Part shown: positions 49,147 to 56,680 of the stretch, piece by piece
How positions within the stretch are numbered: the first letter of the stretch is position 1
Layout: every line of letters starts with the position of its first letter
Assembly (NCBI GenBank): GCA_016197225.1
Contig: JACPWC010000022.1
Coordinates: 1 to 64,000, forward strand
Direction: 5' to 3'
Length of the DNA: 64,000 nucleotides
Source: Chloroflexota bacterium
GTDB taxonomy: Bacteria > Chloroflexota > Anaerolineae > Anaerolineales > VGOW01
Notes under the pieces: generated by a model
Told to the model about the DNA's origin: nothing
Database searches by the model: none
The model's input: the letters and a program-made list of their open reading frames with translations, nothing else
Program-made: the position numbers and the translations under genes

Positions 49147-49386
49147 TTATCTTTCTTGGCGGATTTCGCGTTGCCACACAACGGGATCGGCGATGCTAGC
49201 CAATGCGTTTGTCTTCGCCAATCCGGCCAGCGCCAAAGACATTGCCCGGCCTCGTTCAGCTTTCGATGTGGTCGTCGCTTTGCGGAGCAGGGTAATTCGC
49301 ACCTCCGCTCCTTTAATTTGGCGTGCGGGCTTGTCAACCCAGGTAATCTGGTTGCCATTGACGATAGCACGATAGGTGGTCAACAT
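49147..49386 (-). CDS. Small antitoxin-like protein inside the cox cluster
   Basis: A 79-residue protein. The start MLTTYRAIVNGNQITWVDKP and the end ASIADPVVWQREIRQER follow a pattern I associate with small type II antitoxins that normally precede PIN toxins. No PIN or other toxin gene is adjacent. Both neighbours are CO dehydrogenase accessory genes, and coxG starts 3 bases after its stop. It could be an orphan antitoxin or a co-opted regulator; the assignment is tentative. Confidence 0.55.
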   Translation of the reverse strand: MLTTYRAIVNGNQITWVDKPARQIKGAEVRITLLRKATTTSKAERGRAMSLALAGLAKTNALASIADPVVWQREIRQER

Positions 49387-49430
49387 GTTTCCTCCTGCTC
49401 CAAATTATACCCGCCAAACTTAGCCATTCG

Positions 49431-50426
49431 TCACTCAATGCTTGCCAGATATTTCTCTGGCTCTTTCTCAAACGACCGCTTGCAACCGGCGCAACAGAAA
49501 TAATACGTTTGTCCGCTGTAGTCGGTAGTATAACGTGCCCCGGCAATTTCGACCATCATGCCACAGACGGGGTCTTTGGCTTCGGAGACTTCGACCGGCG
49601 CTGATGTGGCAATTGGGAATTGGTTATTGGTAATTAGTAATTGGCGGCCCACCTGCACGATCTCGGCCAGGATGCTGATGGCGATCTCTTCCGGCGTGAC
49701 GGCGCCAATGTCCAACCCTGCCGGATATTTTAGCCGAGAGAGGCGATCTTCGGGGATGCCGGAGTCGCGCAAATATTGGATGACAGATTCCGCCCGCTTC
49801 TTGCTGGCGACGAGGGCGATGTAGGGCGCGTCGGTCTTCAACGCCGCGATCAGCGCGTCTTCGTCATAGTTGCCGTGCGAGGCGACGACGATGTAAGTTT
49901 GCGGGGCGGCCTTGATTTGCGAGAAGTCAATGTGATCGCGCACCATGTCGGCCTCCGGGAAACGGTCAGGTGTCGCGTCCATTCCCATCACGGTGACGGC
50001 GTAGCCCATGCCTTTGCCCAGTCTTGCCAAAGCTTCGGCCAGAGGCAGGTGGCCGACGACGATCAGTTGTGGTTTTGGCAAATGCGGTTCAATGTAGACT
50101 TCCAACGTGCCTCCGCTGATGCAAGTCAGGGCGATCTCAATCACGCCATCATCCGAGCGCCCCAATTTCTCCGGCGGGCACAACCGCAACAAGCGCGGTT
50201 GTCCGTCTTGCAAGGCTTTGAGCGATTCGCGGATGACGCTGGGCTGGGCGCAACTGCCGCCGACCCAGCCCGTCAGCTTGCCGTCAGCGGTGATGATGGC
50301 CTTCGCTCCGGCTTTGGCCGAGGTTGGCTTTTCGGCGCGAACGACGGTGGCGAGGACGAACGGCTGGCCCGCTTTGGCGAGCGCCAGCGCCTGATCAAGA
50401 TAGTTTTCTAGCATAGAAAAATTCAC
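49431..50426 (-). CDS. XdhC/CoxF-family maturation protein fused to a YHS metal-binding domain
   Basis: A 331-residue fusion. Residues about 1-120 are the XdhC/CoxI domain (FVLATVVRAEKPTSAKAGAK, GGSCAQPSV), about 125-255 the Rossmann-like XdhC_C domain (LIVVGHLPLAEALARLG, VVASHGNYDEDAL, YPAGLDIGAVTPEEIAISI), and about 280-331 a YHS domain with DPVCGMMV and YFCCAGCKRSF cysteines. XdhC proteins bind molybdopterin and sulfurate it; YHS domains bind metals such as copper. That suits a form I CODH, whose active site holds Cu-S-Mo. The linker (GRQLLITNNQFPIATSA) is encoded by an AATTGGTTATT word repeat. Confidence 0.87.
   Translation of the reverse strand: MNFSMLENYLDQALALAKAGQPFVLATVVRAEKPTSAKAGAKAIITADGKLTGWVGGSCAQPSVIRESLKALQDGQPRLLRLCPPEKLGRSDDGVIEIALTCISGGTLEVYIEPHLPKPQLIVVGHLPLAEALARLGKGMGYAVTVMGMDATPDRFPEADMVRDHIDFSQIKAAPQTYIVVASHGNYDEDALIAALKTDAPYIALVASKKRAESVIQYLRDSGIPEDRLSRLKYPAGLDIGAVTPEEIAISILAEIVQVGRQLLITNNQFPIATSAPVEVSEAKDPVCGMMVEIAGARYTTDYSGQTYYFCCAGCKRSFEKEPEKYLASIE
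49610..49644. repeat. In-frame AATTGGTTATTGGTAATTAG words at a domain junction
   Basis: The repeat lies exactly in the linker between the XdhC_C and YHS domains, and the frame stays open. Confidence 0.8.
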
Positions 50427-50522
50427 CGCAAAGACGCTAAGAGCGCAAAGTCATCTTTATCCTCTTCGCGTCCTTCGCGCCTTCGCGGTGAGAAAATGAT
50501 ATTTGACGTTTTACGTTTGACG
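50427..50522. repeat. GCAAAG hairpin plus ACGTTT words
   Basis: ACCGCAAAGACGCTAAGAGC faces CTTCGCGTCCTTCGCGCC, followed by TTTGACGTTTTACGTTTGACG, filling the gap between coxL1 and the XdhC-YHS gene. Confidence 0.8.
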
Positions 50523-50524
50523 CT

Positions 50525-52873
50525 TCACTCTTCCAGCGCCACGCCCTTCTCTTTCAAAATCGCCCACACTTTCGGCGGGGTGAGAGGGATGTCAATGTGG
50601 CGCACGCCGAGATGCCACAGCGCGTCCACGACGGCGTTGGCGATGGCCGGCGGCGCGCCGACAGTGGGCGACTCGCCGACACCCTTCAAGCCCTGTGGAT
50701 GGTGCGGCGAGGGCGTCACCGTCTCGCCTACTTCCCACTTGGGCGATTCGACGGCGGTAGGCACCATATAATCCATAAACGTGCCGCCGTAGAGGTTGCC
50801 TTGTTCGTCGTATTGCATCTCTTCCATCATCGCGGGAGCAAAGCCCATGGTCAGGCCGCCGTGAATTTGGCCTTCGACGATCATGGGGTTGATGCGGTTG
50901 CCGCAGTCGTCAATGGCTACAAAGCGCCGAATCTTCACCTGGCCCGTGCCGCGATCAATGTCTACCACGCAGATATACGAGCCGAAGGGGTAAGTCATAT
51001 TCGGCGGGTCGTAGTAGTTGATGGCCTCCAACCCGGCTTCCATGCCTTGCGGGTGATTGGTGTAGGCGGCGAAGGCCAGCTCTTGAATCGTCTTGGCCCG
51101 ATCCGGCGAGCCTTTGACGTAGAACTTGCCGCGCTCCCACACCAAATCCTCCTCGGCGGCTTCGAGCAGGTGAGCGGCGATCTTCTTGGCCTTGTCGCGG
51201 ATCTTGCGGGCGGCGACTGCGCCAGCCGCGCCGGCGGTCGGGGTGGAGCGACTGCCATAAGTGCCGAGGCCATACGGAGCAGTGTCGGTGTCCCCTTCCT
51301 CCACTTTGATGTCGCCGGCAGGGATGCCGAGTTCTTCGGCGATGATCTGGGCGTAAGTCGTCTCGTGTCCCTGCCCCTGACTCTTGGTGCCGAAGCGGGC
51401 AGTGGCCTTGCCGGTGGGATGGACTCTGATCTCGCACGAGTCGAACATCTTGATGCCGATGATGTCGAACTGATGCGACGGCCCCGCGCCGACGATCTCG
51501 GTGAAGGACGAGATGCCGATGCCCATCAACTCGCCGCGCTTGCGCTTCTCGGCTTGCTCTTTGCGCAGGTCGGCGTAGCCGATCATGTCCATCGCCTTTT
51601 GCAGGGCGGCGTGGTAGTTGCCGCTGTCGTATTCCCAGCCGAGCGCGGACACATAAGGGAACTGCTCCGGCTTGATGAAGTTCTTCATGCGGAACGCGGC
51701 CGGGTCTTCGCCGCGCTCGTGGGCCATGATGTCCACCATGCGCTCGATGGCGTGCACGGCTTCGGTGACGCGGAATGAACAGCGGTAGGCGACGCCGCCG
51801 GGCGGTTTGTTGGTGTACACGCCGTCCACTTCCATGAACGCCTTCTGGAAATCATACGAGCCGGTGGCGATGTGCATCAAGCCGGCCGGGAACTTTGAGG
51901 GCGCGGCCTGAGCGTCGGCATAACCGTGATCAGCGAGGGTGGACATGCGCATGGCGGTGATGTGACCGTCCTTGTCCGAAGCCAGTTCGGCGGCGATGTG
52001 ATAGTCGCGGGCGAATGAATCGGCTTGCAGGTTTTCGGAGCGATCTTCGATCCACTTGATGGGGTGGCCCAGCAAGACCGAGGCCGCGACGGCCAAAACA
52101 TAGCCCGGATATGCCGGAACCTTGCCGCCAAAGCCGCCGCCGAGGTCGGGTGAGATCACGCGGATGTTCTCTTCCGAGAGGCCGACGTGCCCGGCCACGA
52201 GCGCCAACACCGTGCGGATGACGTGCGGGGCCTGTGAGGTCATATACAGATCAAGATGTTTATTGACGCCGTCCCAGTTCGCCAGACAGCCGCAGGTTTC
52301 CATGGAGGCCACATGGATGCGCGGGAGGTAGATATTCTCTTTCACCACCGTGGCCGCGCTGGCAAAGGCTTTTTCGGTCGCCGACTTGTCGCCCACTTCC
52401 CAGTGCCAGATACGGTTGTTCTCTTTGTCGTCGCGGACTTTGGTCGCGCCGGGTTCCAGCGCCTTGCGCGGATTGACGACGACGGGCAGGGGGTCGTAAT
52501 CCACTTCCACGGCGGCCACCCCGTCGGCGGCGGCGTAGCGGTCTGCCGCGATCACCGCCACCACTTCCTGCGCCTGGTACTTCACCGTGTCAATGGGCAA
52601 AACCATTTGCTTGTCGCCCGCTAGAGTCGGCATCCAGTGCAGGTTGTACTTTTCCAGGTCCTTGCCAGTGATGAAGCCCAGCACGCCCGGAATCTTGGCC
52701 GCCTTTTCGGTGTTGATGCTTTTGATTTTGGCGTGAGCGTAAGGACTGCGCACGATGTCGAGCCACAACATGCCCGGCAGTTTGAAATCGTCAATGTAAT
52801 TGCCTTTGCCCTGAAGGAAACGCGCGTCTTCCTTGCGTTTCATCGAAGAGCCGAGACCGTGTACTTCAGCCAT
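50525..52873 (-). CDS. coxL: Aerobic carbon monoxide dehydrogenase large subunit, form I
   Basis: A 782-residue Mo-Cu CO dehydrogenase catalytic subunit. The active-site loop is AYRCSFR (residues 362-368), so Cys365 is the cysteine that binds copper in form I CoxL. Cofactor segments include SPDLGGGFGGKVP (about 240-252) and GQGHETTYAQI (about 490-500), and the catalytic Glu is in LKGVGESPT (about 740). It oxidises CO to CO2 with electrons passed through CoxS and CoxM to respiration. Gene order is coxM-coxS-coxL, as in known form I clusters. A GGAGG site precedes the ATG. coxD/coxE maturation genes are not in the window. Confidence 0.95.
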   Translation of the reverse strand: MAEVHGLGSSMKRKEDARFLQGKGNYIDDFKLPGMLWLDIVRSPYAHAKIKSINTEKAAKIPGVLGFITGKDLEKYNLHWMPTLAGDKQMVLPIDTVKYQAQEVVAVIAADRYAAADGVAAVEVDYDPLPVVVNPRKALEPGATKVRDDKENNRIWHWEVGDKSATEKAFASAATVVKENIYLPRIHVASMETCGCLANWDGVNKHLDLYMTSQAPHVIRTVLALVAGHVGLSEENIRVISPDLGGGFGGKVPAYPGYVLAVAASVLLGHPIKWIEDRSENLQADSFARDYHIAAELASDKDGHITAMRMSTLADHGYADAQAAPSKFPAGLMHIATGSYDFQKAFMEVDGVYTNKPPGGVAYRCSFRVTEAVHAIERMVDIMAHERGEDPAAFRMKNFIKPEQFPYVSALGWEYDSGNYHAALQKAMDMIGYADLRKEQAEKRKRGELMGIGISSFTEIVGAGPSHQFDIIGIKMFDSCEIRVHPTGKATARFGTKSQGQGHETTYAQIIAEELGIPAGDIKVEEGDTDTAPYGLGTYGSRSTPTAGAAGAVAARKIRDKAKKIAAHLLEAAEEDLVWERGKFYVKGSPDRAKTIQELAFAAYTNHPQGMEAGLEAINYYDPPNMTYPFGSYICVVDIDRGTGQVKIRRFVAIDDCGNRINPMIVEGQIHGGLTMGFAPAMMEEMQYDEQGNLYGGTFMDYMVPTAVESPKWEVGETVTPSPHHPQGLKGVGESPTVGAPPAIANAVVDALWHLGVRHIDIPLTPPKVWAILKEKGVALEE

Positions 52874-52881
52874 AGTATCCT

Positions 52882-52929
52882 CCGTATTTCGTATTGCGTA
52901 TTTCGTATTTACGGACTACACAATACGCA
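52882..52929. repeat. TATTTCGTATTGCG words
   Basis: Tandem TATTTCGTATTGCGTATTTC then CACAATACGCACTACGCC words lie in the short gap between coxS1 and coxL1. Confidence 0.8.
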
Positions 52930-53406
52930 CTACGCCTCCTGCATTTTCTTGGCGGCATACTGCACCGCTTTGACGATGTTGTTGTAGCCCGTGCACCGGC
53001 ACAAGTTGCCCGACAACCCCCAGCGAATTTCGTCTTCGGTTGGGTTGGGGTTCTTCTTCAGCAGGGCGACAGACGACAACATCATTCCCGGCGTGCAGAA
53101 GCCGCACTGCAAACCGTGCTCCTGATGAAAGCCTTCCTGGATCGGATGCAGAGCGCCATTTTGGGCCAGGCCCTCTACGGTCATCACCTCGCCGCCGTCG
53201 GCCTGCACAGCCAGCACGGTGCAACTCTTGACGTTGCGGCCATTGAGCATGACGGTACACGCGCCGCACGACGACGAGTCACAGCCGATGTGAGTGCCGG
53301 TGAGGTTGAGATTCTCGCGGAGGAGGTGCACGAGCAAAAGCCGCGACTCGACATCGGCATGGTGAAGTGTGCCATTGACAGTAACATGAATGTGATGGGT
53401 GCTCAT
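52930..53406 (-). CDS. coxS: Aerobic carbon monoxide dehydrogenase small [2Fe-2S] subunit
   Basis: A 158-residue iron-sulfur subunit. The ferredoxin-type cluster cysteines are in [16 protein letters not shown] and NVKSC, the second cluster in CGFCTPGMM and [10 protein letters not shown]. It shuttles electrons from the Mo-Cu site of CoxL to the FAD of CoxM. A CAAGGAG site lies about 7 bases before the ATG. The C-terminus (KMQEA) is encoded beside a word repeat. It is highly similar in layout to the coxS-like gene at 46817, pointing to duplication of this part of the locus. Confidence 0.94.
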   Translation of the reverse strand: MSTHHIHVTVNGTLHHADVESRLLLVHLLRENLNLTGTHIGCDSSSCGACTVMLNGRNVKSCTVLAVQADGGEVMTVEGLAQNGALHPIQEGFHQEHGLQCGFCTPGMMLSSVALLKKNPNPTEDEIRWGLSGNLCRCTGYNNIVKAVQYAAKKMQEA

Positions 53407-53432
53407 AGTTGACTCCTTGTTGGATGCCGCCG

Positions 53433-53538
53433 TCTAATCCGCCCGTCACCTTTGGTCTTAAGTTGACCGCCTTTCTGCTGGGATGTTTCCCAACAGAACC
53501 AAAGGTGAAGAAAGAACAAAGGTTGCTAGCGGATTAGA
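53433..53538. repeat. 106-bp inverted-repeat element, copy B
   Basis: Ends TCTAATCCGC (53433-53442) and GCGGATTAGA (53529-53538) are the same as copy A at 21724-21831, and both share GGATGTTTCCCA. Inside are nested stems CACCTTTGGT/ACCAAAGGTG and TGGGA/TCCCA. It sits between coxM1 and coxS1 in the operon and could affect mRNA processing. Confidence 0.75.
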
Positions 53539-53555
53539 GCGACCACACCACGCAC

Positions 53556-54428
53556 TCAGCCCTTCGCCCTCGCCACCGCTTGCTTCAACGCGCGAACGGT
53601 GAGCGTTTTGACCAGTGAGCGTTTGTACTCCGCCGAGCCGCGCGGGTCGGCGCTGGGGTCAGCGGCGGCGGCGGCCAACCCGGCGGCGGCGCGGATGGCG
53701 TCGTCGGTGGGCGCTTTGCCATGCAGGGCGGCCTCGGCGGCGGTGGCCTTGATCGGCACGAGGCCGACGTTAGTGAGGCCAATGCCAACGTATGAGCATT
53801 TGCCGCTTGCGTCGAGAGTCACCTGAGCGGCTACAGCGGCGGTGGCGTAGTCGCCAACCTTGCGCTCAATTTTGAGATAGCACCCGCCGGTGCGTGGCTT
53901 GTTGGCCGGGATTTGGATCTCGGTTAACACTTCGTCGTGAGCCAGAGCCGTCTCAAACGTACCTTTGAAAAAATCGGTGATGGGGATGGTGCGGTTTCCC
54001 TTCGGGCTGGCGGCCACCACCTGGGCGCCGTAGGCCAGCATGGTGGCCGGGTGATCGTTGGCCGGGTCGGCGTGGGCCAGGTTGCCGCCTACTGTAGCCA
54101 GGTTGCGCACCACCGGGTCGGCGATCATTCTGGCCGTGTCGGCCAGCAAGGGGTACTTCTTATGGATCAACTCGGACTCGTCGAGTTCCGACTCGCGGGT
54201 CATCGCCCCGATCTTGAGCCAGCCCCCATCCTCGCGAATGTAGCTCAGGCCTTCGAGGCGGTTGATGTCAATAAGCAAAGCGGGCGACGCAAGCCGGTAC
54301 CGCATCATCGGTATCAGGCTATGGCCGCCCGCTAGAATTTTGGCCTCCGGGTTCTGCCCCAACAAAGTAATGGCTTCACTCAGAGTCTTTGGAACTGCGT
54401 AATCAAAGGTAGGTGGAATCATGGGCAT
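53556..54428 (-). CDS. coxM: Aerobic carbon monoxide dehydrogenase medium FAD subunit
   Basis: A 290-residue FAD subunit. The FAD motifs are KILAGGHSLIPMM (about 35-47) and NLATVGGNLAHADPANDHP (about 112-130). The C-terminal CO_deh_flav_C domain is present (KIERKVGDYATAAVAAQ). It is the first gene of the form I operon on the minus strand, so the promoter should lie in 54429-54559. No clear -35/-10 was picked out there. The start (ATG 54428 or ATG 54422) is not decided; no strong ribosome binding site is seen. Confidence 0.93.
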   Translation of the reverse strand: MPMIPPTFDYAVPKTLSEAITLLGQNPEAKILAGGHSLIPMMRYRLASPALLIDINRLEGLSYIREDGGWLKIGAMTRESELDESELIHKKYPLLADTARMIADPVVRNLATVGGNLAHADPANDHPATMLAYGAQVVAASPKGNRTIPITDFFKGTFETALAHDEVLTEIQIPANKPRTGGCYLKIERKVGDYATAAVAAQVTLDASGKCSYVGIGLTNVGLVPIKATAAEAALHGKAPTDDAIRAAAGLAAAAADPSADPRGSAEYKRSLVKTLTVRALKQAVARAKG

Positions 54429-54559
54429 CGCTCCATTTTGGGTAATGAGTAATTGGGGAGTAGGGTGAAGATTGAGGAAGGGTGTCGGCGGCCTCCTTTC
54501 GTAAGAGATAGATTTGTGGCTAAAGTGGGGCGCTGTTTGCGCTGACTATCTATTGAAAC

Positions 54560-54595
54560 AAAAAACGGCCCGGCGGGATAGACCCAACCGGGCCG
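54560..54595 (-). terminator. Intrinsic terminator after the response regulator gene
   Basis: CGGCCCGG/CCGGGCCG (54566-54573 with 54588-54595) is followed on the minus strand by six or more T. It separates the kinase/regulator transcript from coxM1. Confidence 0.85.
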
Positions 54596-54618
54596 ATATT
54601 TGACCTAATCAGTCCAAT

Positions 54619-55260
54619 TTACGCCAGCCCGCGCCGCACGGCCTCTGCCGCCGCCTGCGCTCGCGTGGTCACACCCAATTTCTCGAACACATCCTGTAGT
54701 TTGCGCTTGACGGTGGTTTCGCTGAGGTGCAGTTCGACGGCAATTTTGGGATTGCTTGCCCCGGCCACTAAGAGGCCCAGGATGCGATGTTCGTCATCCG
54801 TCAGGCCGATCTCTCGAATCGCCCGTTCACGGCTGTAGTCGGTGAATTGCTCGACGACGAGATCGATCACCCTCGGGCTGAGGACCCGTTCGCCGCGATA
54901 CACGGCCCGCACGGCCTGGGCCAGCGTTTCATCCGACGCGCTTTTGAGGACGTAGCCGATTGCCCCGGCTTGCAGTGCGCCTTTCACGTACTCCTCGTCG
55001 TCGAAGGAGGTCAGCATCAGAATCTTGGTTGTGGGGTGTTGGCGCGAGAGAATTCGCGCCGCCTCCACGCCGCTCATGCCCGGCATACGGATGTCGAGCA
55101 GGATGACATCGGGCGCTGTCTGCCGCGCCAACTCGACGGCGGCCGGGGCGCTGTCGGCTTCGCCCACCAACGTCATGTCCGGGTAATTGGAGAGCAGGCT
55201 ACGCAATCCTTGCCGGACGATGGGGTGGTCATCCACGATCAGAATGCGAATCGGAGCCAT
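54619..55260 (-). CDS. NarL/LuxR-type response regulator
   Basis: A 213-residue two-component regulator. The receiver domain has DDHPIVRQGL (acidic pair), the phospho-acceptor Asp in VILLDIRMPG (about residue 55), Thr/Ser in LMLTSFDDE and Lys in GYVLKSA. The C-terminal LuxR helix-turn-helix is LTDDEHRILGLLVAGASN to HLSETTVKRKLQDVFEKLG. It is cotranscribed after the histidine kinase (20-base gap) and ends at a clear terminator. The CODH operon begins just beyond, so control of coxM by this pair is an attractive inference. Confidence 0.92.
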   Translation of the reverse strand: MAPIRILIVDDHPIVRQGLRSLLSNYPDMTLVGEADSAPAAVELARQTAPDVILLDIRMPGMSGVEAARILSRQHPTTKILMLTSFDDEEYVKGALQAGAIGYVLKSASDETLAQAVRAVYRGERVLSPRVIDLVVEQFTDYSRERAIREIGLTDDEHRILGLLVAGASNPKIAVELHLSETTVKRKLQDVFEKLGVTTRAQAAAEAVRRGLA

Positions 55261-55280
55261 TGGGCAATTAGAGCGTGGAG

Positions 55281-56591
55281 TTATCCATCCCTGCCCTCTT
55301 CTCCAGCATGATGAATCGGCGCGGTGAGGTTGACGCGCGTTCCCTGCCCCGGCGCAGTGTGGATGGTGAGCCGCCCGCCCAGGCCCTCAGCCCGCTCGCG
55401 CATGCCCAACAATCCGACACCGTCTCGCCGGGTATCATTGGGATCGAAGCCCCGGCCATCGTCGGCGACAGAGAGCGTCACGGCGGAAGGGGTGAAGCCG
55501 ACGGCGACCTCGGCCCGGCATGCGCCGGCGTGAACGCTGACGTTTTGCAGGGCCTCCTGCATGATCCGGTACAGGCCAATTTCCATGTCGGGCGGCAAGC
55601 GAACTGCCTCGCCGCTGGCCTGCACCACACACGGAATGCCAGTGTATTGGGCGAAACGCTCGGCATAGCGCCGCAGTGACGGAACCAACCCCAACGCGTC
55701 GAGGGAGGGCGGGCGCAAATCGTAAATGATCTGTTTGATCTCGCGCTCCATGCGCCGCAAAACTTCTGCCACTTGCTCAAGCGAGGCCTCGGCCAGCGCC
55801 AGCTCGTCCCCCCGCAGCCGCTCGCGCCCAGACTTGAGTTCGAGCAGGGCGCCGATGAGCAATTGATTGAGGCCGTCGTGCATATCTTGCGAGATGCGCT
55901 GGCGCTCGCGCTCCTGCACGTTCACGGTGTCGGCCAGCAGTTGGCGCAATTGCTCGGCCTTCTGGGCGAGGGCTTCCTGCGCTTCTTGCAGAGCCTGGGT
56001 GCGATCGGCAACCTTGCGCTCCAGCCCGGCTTTGGCCGCCTGCAACTCTTCGTACAGTTGCGCGTTGCGGATGGCGATGGCGACCTGGGCCGCATACGTC
56101 ACCAATAGTTGTTCGTGGTCGTCGTCGTAGGGCGTGGGCCGGTTCGCCACCCCGATCATGCCGATGGGTGATTCGCGCCCGCGTAGAGGCACACCCAGGA
56201 AAGTGTGCACCGGTGGGTGTCCCCGCGGCTGGCCGACACGCAGTGGATCGGCCATTGCATCTTCAGAACGCACCTGGCGGTTCTCCAGCACCACGCGGGC
56301 GAACACGTTGGGCCGCAGGGGAATGACGTGCGATTGATCATAAAACTCGGTCGTCGGGTGGAAGCCGCGGATCGCCACCACGTCCATTGCCTTCCCGTCC
56401 GCCGTATTCAGGCCGATGAAGCCGAACTGCGACTCGGTGAGGTCGAGGCAATGGCCCAGAGCGATGTCCATCACCGATTGCAAATCGCGCAAGGTCGAGA
56501 GTTCAACCGCCAGGTGATAAAGCGCCTGGAGGCGGTTGCGCTGGTGAGCGTCACTATCCTGTTGAAGTGTTGGAGCGAGGGCAATAGCCAT
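55281..56591 (-). CDS. GAF-domain sensor histidine kinase (HisKA_3 type)
   Basis: A 436-residue soluble kinase. A GAF domain (about 20-195, with SQFGFIGLNTADGKAMDVVA and FLGVPLRGRESPIGMI) is followed by a coiled coil (about 190-225), a HisKA_3 dimerisation domain with phospho-His in RISQDMHDGLNQLL (about 233-246), and a HATPase_c domain with DDGRGFDPND and GVGLLGMRERAEGLGG. It has no membrane segment, so the signal is cytoplasmic, possibly a redox or gas cue through GAF. The NarL-type partner follows. Confidence 0.92.
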   Translation of the reverse strand: MAIALAPTLQQDSDAHQRNRLQALYHLAVELSTLRDLQSVMDIALGHCLDLTESQFGFIGLNTADGKAMDVVAIRGFHPTTEFYDQSHVIPLRPNVFARVVLENRQVRSEDAMADPLRVGQPRGHPPVHTFLGVPLRGRESPIGMIGVANRPTPYDDDHEQLLVTYAAQVAIAIRNAQLYEELQAAKAGLERKVADRTQALQEAQEALAQKAEQLRQLLADTVNVQERERQRISQDMHDGLNQLLIGALLELKSGRERLRGDELALAEASLEQVAEVLRRMEREIKQIIYDLRPPSLDALGLVPSLRRYAERFAQYTGIPCVVQASGEAVRLPPDMEIGLYRIMQEALQNVSVHAGACRAEVAVGFTPSAVTLSVADDGRGFDPNDTRRDGVGLLGMRERAEGLGGRLTIHTAPGQGTRVNLTAPIHHAGEEGRDG

Positions 56592-56667
56592 AGTTACCTC
56601 ATCTGAATATCAAACGGCGCTTTGAGTATACTCCCGATCAAGCCGTTTTTGATCGCCTGCCGGAGAG

Positions 56668-56673
56668 TATAAT
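56668..56673 (+). promoter_or_regulatory. Consensus -10 box TATAAT for the HD-GYP/LuxR gene (leaderless)
   Basis: A perfect TATAAT ends 7 bases before the ATG at 56681, with no ribosome binding site between them. Confidence 0.6.
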
Positions 56674-56680
56674 CGTAGTC

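Noticed and set aside
50597-51778. 393-codon open frame on the plus strand opposite coxL
   Set aside because: It is an antisense shadow of the clearly coding coxL; its composition (long runs of H, D, G, V, L) has no recognisable domain.
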